A DNA stretch of 32,816 bases, from the NCBI GenBank assembly GCA_946619625.1, contig CAMOMF010000117.1, forward strand, positions 1 to 32,816. Direction: 5' to 3'. This DNA comes from an uncultured Bacteroidales bacterium (GTDB taxonomy: Bacteria; Bacteroidota; Bacteroidia; Bacteroidales; Paludibacteraceae). How positions within the stretch are numbered: the stretch's first letter is position 1; every line of letters begins with the position of its first letter. Positions 1 to 7,950 of the stretch are shown one piece after another. The notes under the pieces were generated by a model. That model had not been told where the DNA came from, did not search any database, and saw only the letters and a list, made by a program, of their open reading frames with translations. The translations under genes and the position numbers were made by a program.

Positions 1-83
1 AACATCAAACAACATCAAACGCCCGCAGGGCATCAAACAACGTTAAACAACATCAAACTACCGGTTTGCACAAAGAACAAGCA

Positions 84-1103
84 ATGAAAAATATAGTAAT
101 TATAGCAGGCGGAGATTCGTCGGAGTATGGCGTTTCTCTGCGGAGTGCAGCGGGGTTGTATTCCTTTATGGACAAGACTCGCTATCAGGTGTTTATCGCC
201 TGCCTACACGGGCAAGAGTGGAAATTGGCGACCGACTACAGCGAAGGGAAAGAGTTCGATGGCTGCCACTGGGTGGATATCGACAAGAACGGGTTCACAG
301 CGGGGGACCTCCGTTTCGATTTTGCGTATATCACCATCCACGGGACGCCCGGGGAGAACGGGGTGCTGCAAGGTTATCTGGACCTGATTGGGATGCCATA
401 CAGTTGTTGCGGAGTACTGGCGGCAGCCATGACTTTTGACAAATATACGTGCAACCACTACCTGCACGCCTTCGGGCTGAATATAGCAAAGAGTATCCTG
501 CTGCGCGAGGGTGATAGTATCACCGATGAACGTGTGGAGAAAGAGATTGGTTTGCCGTGTTTTATCAAGAGCAACGTGGGGGGGTCCAGTTTTGGATGTA
601 CCAAGGTGAAGACGCGGGAGCAGATCCAGCCAGCCATCCAGGCGGCGTACGCAGAGGGTAACGAAGTGATCATAGAGCGCTTGATGAGCGGTCGTGAGGT
701 GACCTGCGGAGTATATAAGACGTCTAAACGTGCCGTTGCTTTTCCGGTGACCGAAGTGGTGACAAGCAACGAGTTTTTCGACTATGACGCCAAATACAAC
801 GGACAGGTGGACGAAATCACGCCTGCACCTATTCCTGCCGGGCTGTTCCGCGCCATTCAGGACCTGACTATGCACATCTACGACATAATGGGCTGCAGGG
901 GTATTATCCGTACCGACTATATCCTGGAGCCGGTCAGCGAGCCCGACAACGCGGACAAGCACATAGTGGATGGTTACAAAATCATGCTGTTAGAGGTGAA
1001 CACCACGCCCGGCATGACCGCGACCAGTTTCATTCCGCAGCAAGTACGTGCGGCAGGATTGGATATTAAGGACGTATTAACGCATATCATAGAAAATGAT
1101 TGA
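84..1103 (+). CDS. ddl: D-alanine--D-alanine ligase (ATP-grasp); ORF opens at 66, more likely start at 84 (MKNIVIIAGG)
   Basis: N-terminal IIAGGDSSEYGVSLRSA, HGTPGENGVLQGYLDLIGMPYSCCGV, and C-terminal MLLEVNTTPGMTATSFIPQQ are Ddl hallmarks. Confidence 0.93.
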   Translation: MKNIVIIAGGDSSEYGVSLRSAAGLYSFMDKTRYQVFIACLHGQEWKLATDYSEGKEFDGCHWVDIDKNGFTAGDLRFDFAYITIHGTPGENGVLQGYLDLIGMPYSCCGVLAAAMTFDKYTCNHYLHAFGLNIAKSILLREGDSITDERVEKEIGLPCFIKSNVGGSSFGCTKVKTREQIQPAIQAAYAEGNEVIIERLMSGREVTCGVYKTSKRAVAFPVTEVVTSNEFFDYDAKYNGQVDEITPAPIPAGLFRAIQDLTMHIYDIMGCRGIIRTDYILEPVSEPDNADKHIVDGYKIMLLEVNTTPGMTATSFIPQQVRAAGLDIKDVLTHIIEND

Positions 1104-2049
1104 TATCAACCAAGCAATAAGCAGCCTGAGTTGGCAACGCGAGCCGTATGGACTGTACGCGCCTATTGCCTACGCTCTGGAGGGTGGAGGGAAGCGACTG
1201 CGTCCCACGTTGGCGCTGATGGCATGCCGTATGTTCGGGGGAGACGAAGAAAAAGCGCTGCCAGTAGCACTGGCGCTGGAGATTTTCCACAACTTCACAC
1301 TGCTGCACGATGACGTGATGGACCAAGCCCCCGTCAGACGGGGACGCCCGACGGTGCACGTCCGCTGGGACGACAATACCGCCATACTGAGCGGCGACCA
1401 GATGATGACGGAAGCGTATGTTCAGTTGGAGCAAGTAGAGCCGTCGTTGCTGCCACGCGTACTTCATTTGTTCAATGCCATGGCTACCGACATCTGGCGC
1501 GGACAACAATTAGACATGGAGTTTGAGAAGCGGGAGAAGGTCAGCGTGGACGAGTACATCGAAATGGTGCGCCTGAAAACGTCGGTTCTGCTGGGTGCCG
1601 CCCTGCAATTAGGTGGACTGATGGCGGGTGCCTCCGAAAGCGACCTGACGCTGCTTTACCGGATAGGAGAGCGGATCGGGCTGGCGTTCCAGATACAAGA
1701 CGACGTGCTGGATGTGTGGGGCGATGAGCGCACATTCGGCAAACGTATCGGCGGCGATATTGTGCAGAACAAGAAATCGCTCGTTCAGATTCTTGCCTTG
1801 GAGAATGCCAATCCCGAGCAGCTGCGGGAACTGCGCCGGTGGATAGACATGAAGTGTTTTGACGAAGAGCAGAAAATCGCCGAGGTCACCGCGCTGTATA
1901 ATGCCATCCGGGTACGCCCGATGTGCGAAGAACGCGAAGCGCAATACACGGAGCAGGCGATGAACGACATCATGCTGTTGTCCGTCCCGCAGGATAAGAA
2001 ACAAGAACTTATCGACATCACCCGCAAATTGTTGAACCGTAAGAACTAA
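1096..2049 (+). CDS. Polyprenyl synthetase family protein (trans-isoprenyl diphosphate synthase)
   Basis: GGGKRLRPTLALMACRMFGG, first Asp-rich motif LLHDDVMD, second motif FQIQDDVLDVWGD; start overlaps the ddl stop, suggesting translational coupling. Confidence 0.94.
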   Translation: MIDINQAISSLSWQREPYGLYAPIAYALEGGGKRLRPTLALMACRMFGGDEEKALPVALALEIFHNFTLLHDDVMDQAPVRRGRPTVHVRWDDNTAILSGDQMMTEAYVQLEQVEPSLLPRVLHLFNAMATDIWRGQQLDMEFEKREKVSVDEYIEMVRLKTSVLLGAALQLGGLMAGASESDLTLLYRIGERIGLAFQIQDDVLDVWGDERTFGKRIGGDIVQNKKSLVQILALENANPEQLRELRRWIDMKCFDEEQKIAEVTALYNAIRVRPMCEEREAQYTEQAMNDIMLLSVPQDKKQELIDITRKLLNRKN

Positions 2050-2058
2050 TACACAGAT

Positions 2059-2817
2059 ATGCCGTACCGTAGATTTCCGACCACCGACAGTACCCGCCTG
2101 CACGCACTGCAACGCGCCGTGGAAAAGGCGAGCGAGGCCGATTTCACCGACCAGGTCATTTCATATAGAACCCTCTCCGAGGCACAGAAGTTCCTGATGA
2201 TTTTTGAGAACCAGGTTACCCAGTACCACTCCAATTTCCAGTCCAAGGTCTCCGCCAACAAGCAGTACCGTCATGTGGTAGGCAGAGCCCGAATGTACAT
2301 CAGCCACTTCATCCAAGTGCTGAACATGTCCGTGATGCGTGGCGAGATAAAAAAAGACGTCAAGACCCTGTACGGCCTGGACCCGAACAAACACGTACTT
2401 CCCGACCTGAGCACGGAGGAAGCGCTGCTGGAATGGGGCAAAAAAATCATACAGGGGGAAGAAGAGCGTATCCGTCAAGGCGGGTTCCCCATCTACAATC
2501 CCAATATCACGAAGGTGAAAGTGTATTTCGACATGTTCTGCGAGCAGCAGAGTTACAAAGAGATGCACGAGAAGACCACCACGCGCGTCTATGAGGACCT
2601 GGGTGAACTGCGCCGCCGTGCCGATGAGATCATCATGGATATATGGAACACCGTGGAGGCGCACTACAAGGACCTGTTGCCCTATGCGCGACTGATGGCA
2701 TGCAAGAGTTACGGTCTGATATACTACTACCGGACTGGTGAAAAGAAACTCACGCCGGACACGGACAAGGAGATTATCCGTAATCACCAGATGCAACCGG
2801 AACTAAATTTGGAATAA
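2059..2817 (+). CDS. Conserved hypothetical protein, Bacteroidales type
   Basis: 252-aa ORF tightly packed between the polyprenyl synthetase and cyclo-ligase genes on the same strand; no recognised domain. Confidence 0.8.
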   Translation: MPYRRFPTTDSTRLHALQRAVEKASEADFTDQVISYRTLSEAQKFLMIFENQVTQYHSNFQSKVSANKQYRHVVGRARMYISHFIQVLNMSVMRGEIKKDVKTLYGLDPNKHVLPDLSTEEALLEWGKKIIQGEEERIRQGGFPIYNPNITKVKVYFDMFCEQQSYKEMHEKTTTRVYEDLGELRRRADEIIMDIWNTVEAHYKDLLPYARLMACKSYGLIYYYRTGEKKLTPDTDKEIIRNHQMQPELNLE

Positions 2818-2818
2818 C

Positions 2819-3424
2819 ATGTTATTTGCCAGTCAGATATATGATTTTCTCCGCAAACTGCCCTCACGGCGATTGAAGAAGGAGAAGGAAGAGATGAGAA
2901 TGATCATGCGCCAGCGTATGCAGCGCATGTCAGCCGAAGAGAGAGTTGCAATGAGTGAACATATATGCCAACGTCTGCGCGACAATGACGTGTTCCGTGA
3001 GGCAAAGGTGGTGATGATGTTCTATCCCATCCTGAACGAGCCGGATGTGCGCCCCCTGATGGAAGAGTTCTACCAGAGCAAAACCATCCTGTTGCCGGTA
3101 GCGCACCGCAAAGATATCGAAATGCGCCGCTACACCGGCAAGGAGTGCCTGCACCGAGGGAAGTTCGGCATTCCGGAGCCCCAGAGCAACACGTTTACCG
3201 GTACACCGGACTTGATCATACTGCCCGGAGTTGCTTTTGACAAGAAAGCCAACCGTTTGGGACGAGGCGGAGGATATTACGACCGTTTCCTGCACCACTT
3301 CCACCATGTGCACAAGTTTGCCGTGGCGTATGATTTTCAGATAGTGGACAAGGTGCCTATGGCGCATTCCGATGTGCAATTGGACGCGGTGTTCACAGTT
3401 GGCACAGAATTTGTCCGGAAATAA
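2819..3424 (+). CDS. 5-formyltetrahydrofolate cyclo-ligase (start at 2819 or an internal Met)
   Basis: C-terminal DLIILPGVAFDKKANRLGRGGGYYDRFL signature. Confidence 0.92.
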   Translation: MLFASQIYDFLRKLPSRRLKKEKEEMRMIMRQRMQRMSAEERVAMSEHICQRLRDNDVFREAKVVMMFYPILNEPDVRPLMEEFYQSKTILLPVAHRKDIEMRRYTGKECLHRGKFGIPEPQSNTFTGTPDLIILPGVAFDKKANRLGRGGGYYDRFLHHFHHVHKFAVAYDFQIVDKVPMAHSDVQLDAVFTVGTEFVRK

Positions 3425-3453
3425 TGCGGGCAACTCCTACACTCCTAAAAAAC

Positions 3454-4842
3454 ATGATTCGATTCAAGACATATTACCTCCTGTTCGCGCTGCTCGGGCT
3501 ACTGATAGTGCCGGGCTGCGAAAAGAAGACCGAAGTGAAAACGCCGTCTTCTGAGACCAAGTTGACGGCAATCGTTTTTGCAGCCAATGATAGTTTTCCC
3601 GGGTTGAAAGACGCTGAGTTTAAGGTGGACTTCAGCTCAGATACGGCTATTGTTTACAACCCCGACTCGTTGCCGGTAGGGACGCGTATTGACTCTGTTG
3701 TCGCCACGTTCTATTTCAGTACGAACATTGGATATGCGCGGTTCTGGTCCTACCTGGACACCACCATTATTCTGACGTCAGACACGCTGAACTTCACCCC
3801 GCAGCCGTGCTACCTGCACGTTGTGTCAGAAGACATGAAGCACGAGCGCGACTACAAGATCTACGTCAACGTCCACACGGTGGATCCCGACCTGTATGTA
3901 TGGTCCCGTACCCGCGAGCACCTTATTCCCCAGAACTGCGATGTACATGCGGAGAACCTGCGTGACACGGTACTGCTATTCACCCATGATGGTATATCGA
4001 CTGCGCTGTATCGTTCTACAGACGGCAAAGAGTGGAGCGGACCGGTACAAGTGACCGGACTGCCCAGGGGGGTCAATATCCGTCAGATTTGCAAGGGCAA
4101 AGACCTGCTCTATTACGCCGAGGGGCAGACACTATATACTTCGCTCACCGGCGCAGAGTGGACGGCAGTGAACTGCTCGGGATTAGGGCTGAACATGCAG
4201 AGCGCGCTGTTCTATTACAACGACTCGGTGTGGACGCTCGCCAAAGATATGACGACCAACGAGTTGTGGTTCACCACCATGAAGGAGGGGAAACTGCCCG
4301 CCAAACAGATGCAGATAGGTGTCCTTAACCGTTATTGCAGAACAGCGGGTGAACGTTTCCCTGTATCGGACTTCAGTGCCATCACTTTTATCGGGCAAAG
4401 CGGTCGCAGACGTGCTATGGTCATGGGCGGATACGATACAGAGGGACAGCCGCTTAACAGCCGTTGGAACCTGGAATGGGTGGACACCGACACGACTGCC
4501 GGCTACTACCGCCTGGAGAACTTCACCATAGAGCAGCCAGAGTTCTCAGCCATCACCGGTGCCGCATTGGTTTGGTACGACTACAAAATGCTGCTCTTCG
4601 GTGCTCTGGAGAACGGTGCCACCATCACGCAACACCCTGTGCTGGAGTCTATTGACGAGGGTATGAACTGGACCGTTCCCGACTCGGCGCAGAACAAACT
4701 GCCGGAGGAGTTCACCACTCGCCAGCGCCAAGCTATAGTTATCACGAAAGACAAGGCAATCCTGCTGATAGGCGGGCAGAACCACACCACCTCCTTCACG
4801 GACGTATGGCGCGGCAAGAAGAACTCGATAGACTGGTACTAA
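3454..4842 (+). CDS. DUF6242-type lipoprotein with exo-beta-propeller-like region
   Basis: Likely start MIRFKTYYLLFALLGLLIVPGCEKK (lipobox VPGC); IYNPDSLPVGTRIDSVVATF and RDYKIYVNVHTVDPDLY match the DUF6242 N-terminal pattern as remembered. Confidence 0.75.
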   Translation: MIRFKTYYLLFALLGLLIVPGCEKKTEVKTPSSETKLTAIVFAANDSFPGLKDAEFKVDFSSDTAIVYNPDSLPVGTRIDSVVATFYFSTNIGYARFWSYLDTTIILTSDTLNFTPQPCYLHVVSEDMKHERDYKIYVNVHTVDPDLYVWSRTREHLIPQNCDVHAENLRDTVLLFTHDGISTALYRSTDGKEWSGPVQVTGLPRGVNIRQICKGKDLLYYAEGQTLYTSLTGAEWTAVNCSGLGLNMQSALFYYNDSVWTLAKDMTTNELWFTTMKEGKLPAKQMQIGVLNRYCRTAGERFPVSDFSAITFIGQSGRRRAMVMGGYDTEGQPLNSRWNLEWVDTDTTAGYYRLENFTIEQPEFSAITGAALVWYDYKMLLFGALENGATITQHPVLESIDEGMNWTVPDSAQNKLPEEFTTRQRQAIVITKDKAILLIGGQNHTTSFTDVWRGKKNSIDWY

Positions 4843-4864
4843 CCTTACCCGTAACGGGAAGATA

Positions 4865-4899
4865 GAGGGGGTGCTTACCTTTGTGGTGGGCGCCCCCTC
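4865..4899 (+). terminator. Hairpin at the end of the + strand operon
   Basis: GAGGGGGTGC ... GCGCCCCCTC, 10-bp stem with one G-U pair, 23 nt after the CDS stop; no strong U tract. Confidence 0.5.
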
Positions 4900-5314
4900 A
4901 ACATATTAAAAATCAGCCAAGAGTACTGCTAAAAATAGTGGTCTTGTAATAAGCATTCCGGGGCAAGTGAGCAAAAACAGGGCACTTAGAGTTAGGAAAG
5001 GTTATTCTTTGATAACATAGTAATACGTTGGAAATAAAGTAGTTGAGACATGTTGGTTATTGAACGGGGAGGGGTGACGGAGGGCGAAATTTTGCTCACC
5101 CTTCGGAGAGGGTAAGCAGACCGTTCGAAGAAGGTATACACATAGTCTCCTCTCCTTGGGGAGGAGGGGCGAAAGGTTCGATGGCGAGATTTCGTTATAT
5201 CGAGATGGCGTTATATCGAGATTTCGACTAAAGGCCGCAGGCAAATTGAGGGGGGATTAGTTGTAACGCAAAGCAGCGAGCCGAAAAGCCCGCTGCGTTA
5301 TGCAAATACAACCA

Positions 5315-5340
5315 ACGGCCCCCATCATGATGAGAGCCGT
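5315..5340 (-). terminator. Hairpin directly after the fimbrillin-like gene
   Basis: - strand ACGGCTCTCATCAT/ATGATGGGGGCCGT inverted repeat adjacent to the stop at 5347. Confidence 0.45.
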
Positions 5341-5346
5341 CAAGTT

Positions 5347-7050
5347 TTATTCTAAAGTTACACTCTGATAACTTGTATTATACCAATTGTAACCAGCGCC
5401 TATTTGTATCGTTCCGGAGGTCGGCAAACTTGGGATATATGACTTAGCAATGCTAATTTCCAGATAATAATCATCACTATTAGAATTCGAGGACGTGTTC
5501 GGATTCAAGCCATAAGCATTAATTGTTACGCTTGTCGACTCGCCATTAATCGTAGCCGTTGAGATGGCACCATCTACACAAGTTGGTTTATCTCCACTAT
5601 TATTATCGGCATTTGTAAACGGCTGAAAAATAACTGTACAATTTGCCCTAGACAGATTATCAACAGATAGAGTTCCCGAATCATTCCATTTAAATGCAAG
5701 TGAAAGATCATTTCCTGTGTTCATCCTATTCTTTCTTAAGACAAGGTAGAAATAAAGATTATCTTCATCGGAATAGAACTTCCAGTCACGAATTCTGTCT
5801 GTACCGGTACTTCCTAACGGCGTGATAGCAGCCCAATCAGACATATTTCCATCAATTGAAATAGAAACAGACGGAGTATAAGAAGGCATTGGATACGGGA
5901 ACTTATGAGTAACAACGGTTATAGCCTGTGTGGAACAATTGAAGATAATATCTTTCGTACCATTAATTTCGTTAGTGAACTCCCAATTACTTGCAGGATA
6001 CCACGCATCCGTTTTCTTGTTATGGATTTTAAATTGATCTCCGGCAACGAAAGTGAAACCTGATAAAACACAATAGTTCCCGTCAGTCATCATGGGCACA
6101 TCTTGCCAAGAGCTACCACCGATAGTACCATGGAATGTCCACTCATCGTCATCTTGTACGAATTTTTCATAAGCAGTAACGTTCACTGCCGGCATAACAA
6201 GCAGGTCTGCGCGCCTGAGGCTAGACTGGGCTTTCGGAGTCTTGGACCAAACAGTAACGCCATTATCGTCTATAATCTGAAAAGTCAGTTTAGGTGTGGT
6301 GAGTTCAGGAACAGGGAAAATCCAAGAAAACGCACCGCTGCTCTTCCATGTGTTGAGGGTGATGTTGTTCAAGGTTGTATTCTCTGCGGCATCCAAGGTC
6401 ATCGGGTCCGTGCCGGCATTGGCAGGGTTTACATGGAAATCTCCAGTGATTTGTTTTCCCTCTACAGACATTTTAACCTTATAGGTGCCGGAAACAAGAT
6501 TGTTCACCGTCAGCTTCACAGCAGCGCCTACGTGCTTGAAGGAGATTTCATTCGAGTTATCAATAGATGCCACCAGAGGAGTCAGCATCTTATTATTGTC
6601 ATAACTCCAATATGCGCTGGGAAGCTTGAAGTACATGGTTCCTTCGTACACATTATTGTAAGTAGAGCCTGTACCTTGCCAAGGGAAGAAGGCTACCTTG
6701 GCATCAGACGGCTCATACTCTCCGGAGGCTCTTGTAAAAGTACCCTCTGTGGTTCCCCCACCATCAGAGAGAATAAAGTCTTGGTTGTTGGCATCATTCC
6801 AATTAGGGAAATAGATGCCTATATGATCTCCTGCACTCCAGACCAGCTGATTGCTCTCATTGATCGTGGCTTTGGCGATGCCGGAAGAAGCGGCGGCGCC
6901 TCCTGTATTGCCATTACTCGTGGGCTGCTCAATAGAGGCCTTGAAAGTAAAAGCATCTGTTTTCTGTTCGTTGTTGATAGGCGCATTTTTTTCTTGGCAA
7001 GAAACAAGAGCCAATGCAGCAAAAACTGCGAAATATACAATTTTTTTCAT
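5347..7050 (-). CDS. Secreted lipoprotein: fimbrillin-like N-terminal domain plus SusE/F-like and CBM9/DOMON-like carbohydrate-binding regions
   Basis: Likely start MKKIVYFAVFAALALVSCQEK (lipobox); fimbrillin-like KATINESNQLVWSAGDHIGIYFPN; WTFHGTIGGSSWQDVPMMTDGNY...FKIHNKKTDAWYPAS; SISIDGNMSDWAAI...DEDNLYFYLVLRK. Confidence 0.8.
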   Translation of the reverse strand: MKKIVYFAVFAALALVSCQEKNAPINNEQKTDAFTFKASIEQPTSNGNTGGAAASSGIAKATINESNQLVWSAGDHIGIYFPNWNDANNQDFILSDGGGTTEGTFTRASGEYEPSDAKVAFFPWQGTGSTYNNVYEGTMYFKLPSAYWSYDNNKMLTPLVASIDNSNEISFKHVGAAVKLTVNNLVSGTYKVKMSVEGKQITGDFHVNPANAGTDPMTLDAAENTTLNNITLNTWKSSGAFSWIFPVPELTTPKLTFQIIDDNGVTVWSKTPKAQSSLRRADLLVMPAVNVTAYEKFVQDDDEWTFHGTIGGSSWQDVPMMTDGNYCVLSGFTFVAGDQFKIHNKKTDAWYPASNWEFTNEINGTKDIIFNCSTQAITVVTHKFPYPMPSYTPSVSISIDGNMSDWAAITPLGSTGTDRIRDWKFYSDEDNLYFYLVLRKNRMNTGNDLSLAFKWNDSGTLSVDNLSRANCTVIFQPFTNADNNSGDKPTCVDGAISTATINGESTSVTINAYGLNPNTSSNSNSDDYYLEISIAKSYIPSLPTSGTIQIGAGYNWYNTSYQSVTLE

Positions 7051-7072
7051 TACAGAATCTTTTTTATGTAGG

Positions 7073-7195
7073 TTAATATTCGTCTTCATCCCATGAACCA
7101 TCAATCGATCTCATGGCTTCCGCACTGCTGGTGAGAATGTCCTGAAACTGAATCGGAACGATTTCCGATTTAGGTGTTTGATAAACTTTTTTCAT
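7073..7195 (-). CDS. Short ORF, 40 aa: MKKVYQTPKSEIVPIQFQDILTSSAEAMRSIDGSWDEDEY
   Basis: Translated by hand; not in the supplied ORF track. Sits 22 nt upstream of the fimbrillin-like start and shares a signature with the short ORF at 7743-7889. Confidence 0.65.
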   Translation of the reverse strand: MKKVYQTPKSEIVPIQFQDILTSSAEAMRSIDGSWDEDEY

Positions 7196-7399
7196 ACAAA
7201 TATAGATTTATAAGTTACTAATTACACACAAAAAGAGCTATGCGCGGGGGTGGCGCACAGCCCGAGGGAAAAACATGAAAGCAGAGAGGGTATTTTTACC
7301 CCCCCCACGAGATTAGGCGAGAAGCCGAAAGAGGTAACTCGGGAGAATGGTATATGAAAAGGTAAGGCGACATAGAGCACATACTTTCAATTCGGTGTG

Positions 7400-7407
7400 C
7401 AAAGTTA
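7400..7407 (-). promoter_or_regulatory. Candidate Bacteroidetes -7 element TAACTTTG
   Basis: GTGCAAAGTTAC box shared with three other sites in the window; no well-spaced -33 found. Confidence 0.4.
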
Positions 7408-7554
7408 CAACTTTTTGCACAAAATAGGCTCAAAAGGAAATATGTTTTTGAGCATAATGTGCAGGAAGGTTCACTTAGTTTGCTATTTTTCAAAGCGTTG
7501 AGGAATTTCGTCCAAACGGAAAGAGTGTTTCGGAGGGTTTCGAAAAGAAGAGGA

Positions 7555-7635
7555 GCGGTGCAAAGTGCCATCTTAGACCGCATTTTGGTGCAAATTAGTA
7601 GAGAAATGCGGTGTAAAGTGCCACCTTAGACCGCA
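7555..7635. repeat. Direct repeat GCGGTGYAAAGTGCCAYCTTAGACCGCA, two copies, 53-bp period
   Basis: Copies at 7555-7582 and 7608-7635 differ at two positions. Confidence 0.85.
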
Positions 7636-7695
7636 AACAGAGAGTGGCGCTAAGAATTGAGGGCAAGCGTGACACAAATGCAGGAGGAAAACAAA

Positions 7696-7721
7696 CAAGC
7701 GGAGCCGTGTGGCCCCGCTTG
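7696..7721 (-). terminator. Intrinsic terminator after the 48-aa short ORF
   Basis: - strand CAAGCGGGGCC-ACAC-GGCTCCGCTTG followed by TTTGTTTTCC. Confidence 0.7.
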
Positions 7722-7742
7722 AATTATTATCGCTAAAGGGAA

Positions 7743-7889
7743 TCAATCCCAAATGCTGCGACGCCGGTCAGGAGCTTGAGCGTTCCAATTTCCGGTGGTC
7801 TTGGTGTCACCTATGCCAATACTGGCAGTAACAATATCGTTGTTGTTCACGCGAACAACGTGCAGTTGAGCTTCAATATACTGTTTCAT
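7743..7889 (-). CDS. Short ORF, 48 aa: MKQYIEAQLHVVRVNNNDIVTASIGIGDTKTTGNWNAQAPDRRRSIWD
   Basis: Translated by hand; not in the ORF track. Located between the beta-helix gene stop (7951) and a terminator hairpin (7696-7721). Confidence 0.65.
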   Translation of the reverse strand: MKQYIEAQLHVVRVNNNDIVTASIGIGDTKTTGNWNAQAPDRRRSIWD

Positions 7890-7950
7890 AAGGCAAATAA
7901 TTTACAATTTGACAATTTAACTTTATTGACTATTGATTCATTATGATTAT

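Noticed and set aside
1-58. AACATCAAAC repeats at the left edge
   Set aside because: Repeated decamers are real but cut off by the window edge, so origin and extent cannot be judged.
204-962. 252-aa - strand ORF opposite ddl
   Set aside because: Antisense to an unambiguous ddl gene.
6103-7071. 322-aa + strand ORF opposite the fimbrillin-like gene
   Set aside because: Antisense to a lipoprotein with a clear signal peptide; no recognisable product.
7296-7583. 95-aa - strand ORF in the fimbrillin upstream region
   Set aside because: Spans a promoter-like box, a C8 tract and direct repeats; low-complexity Ser/Leu/Cys sequence, probably non-coding.
7555-7635. Possible CRISPR array
   Set aside because: Only two repeat copies, no further spacers, no cas genes in the window.
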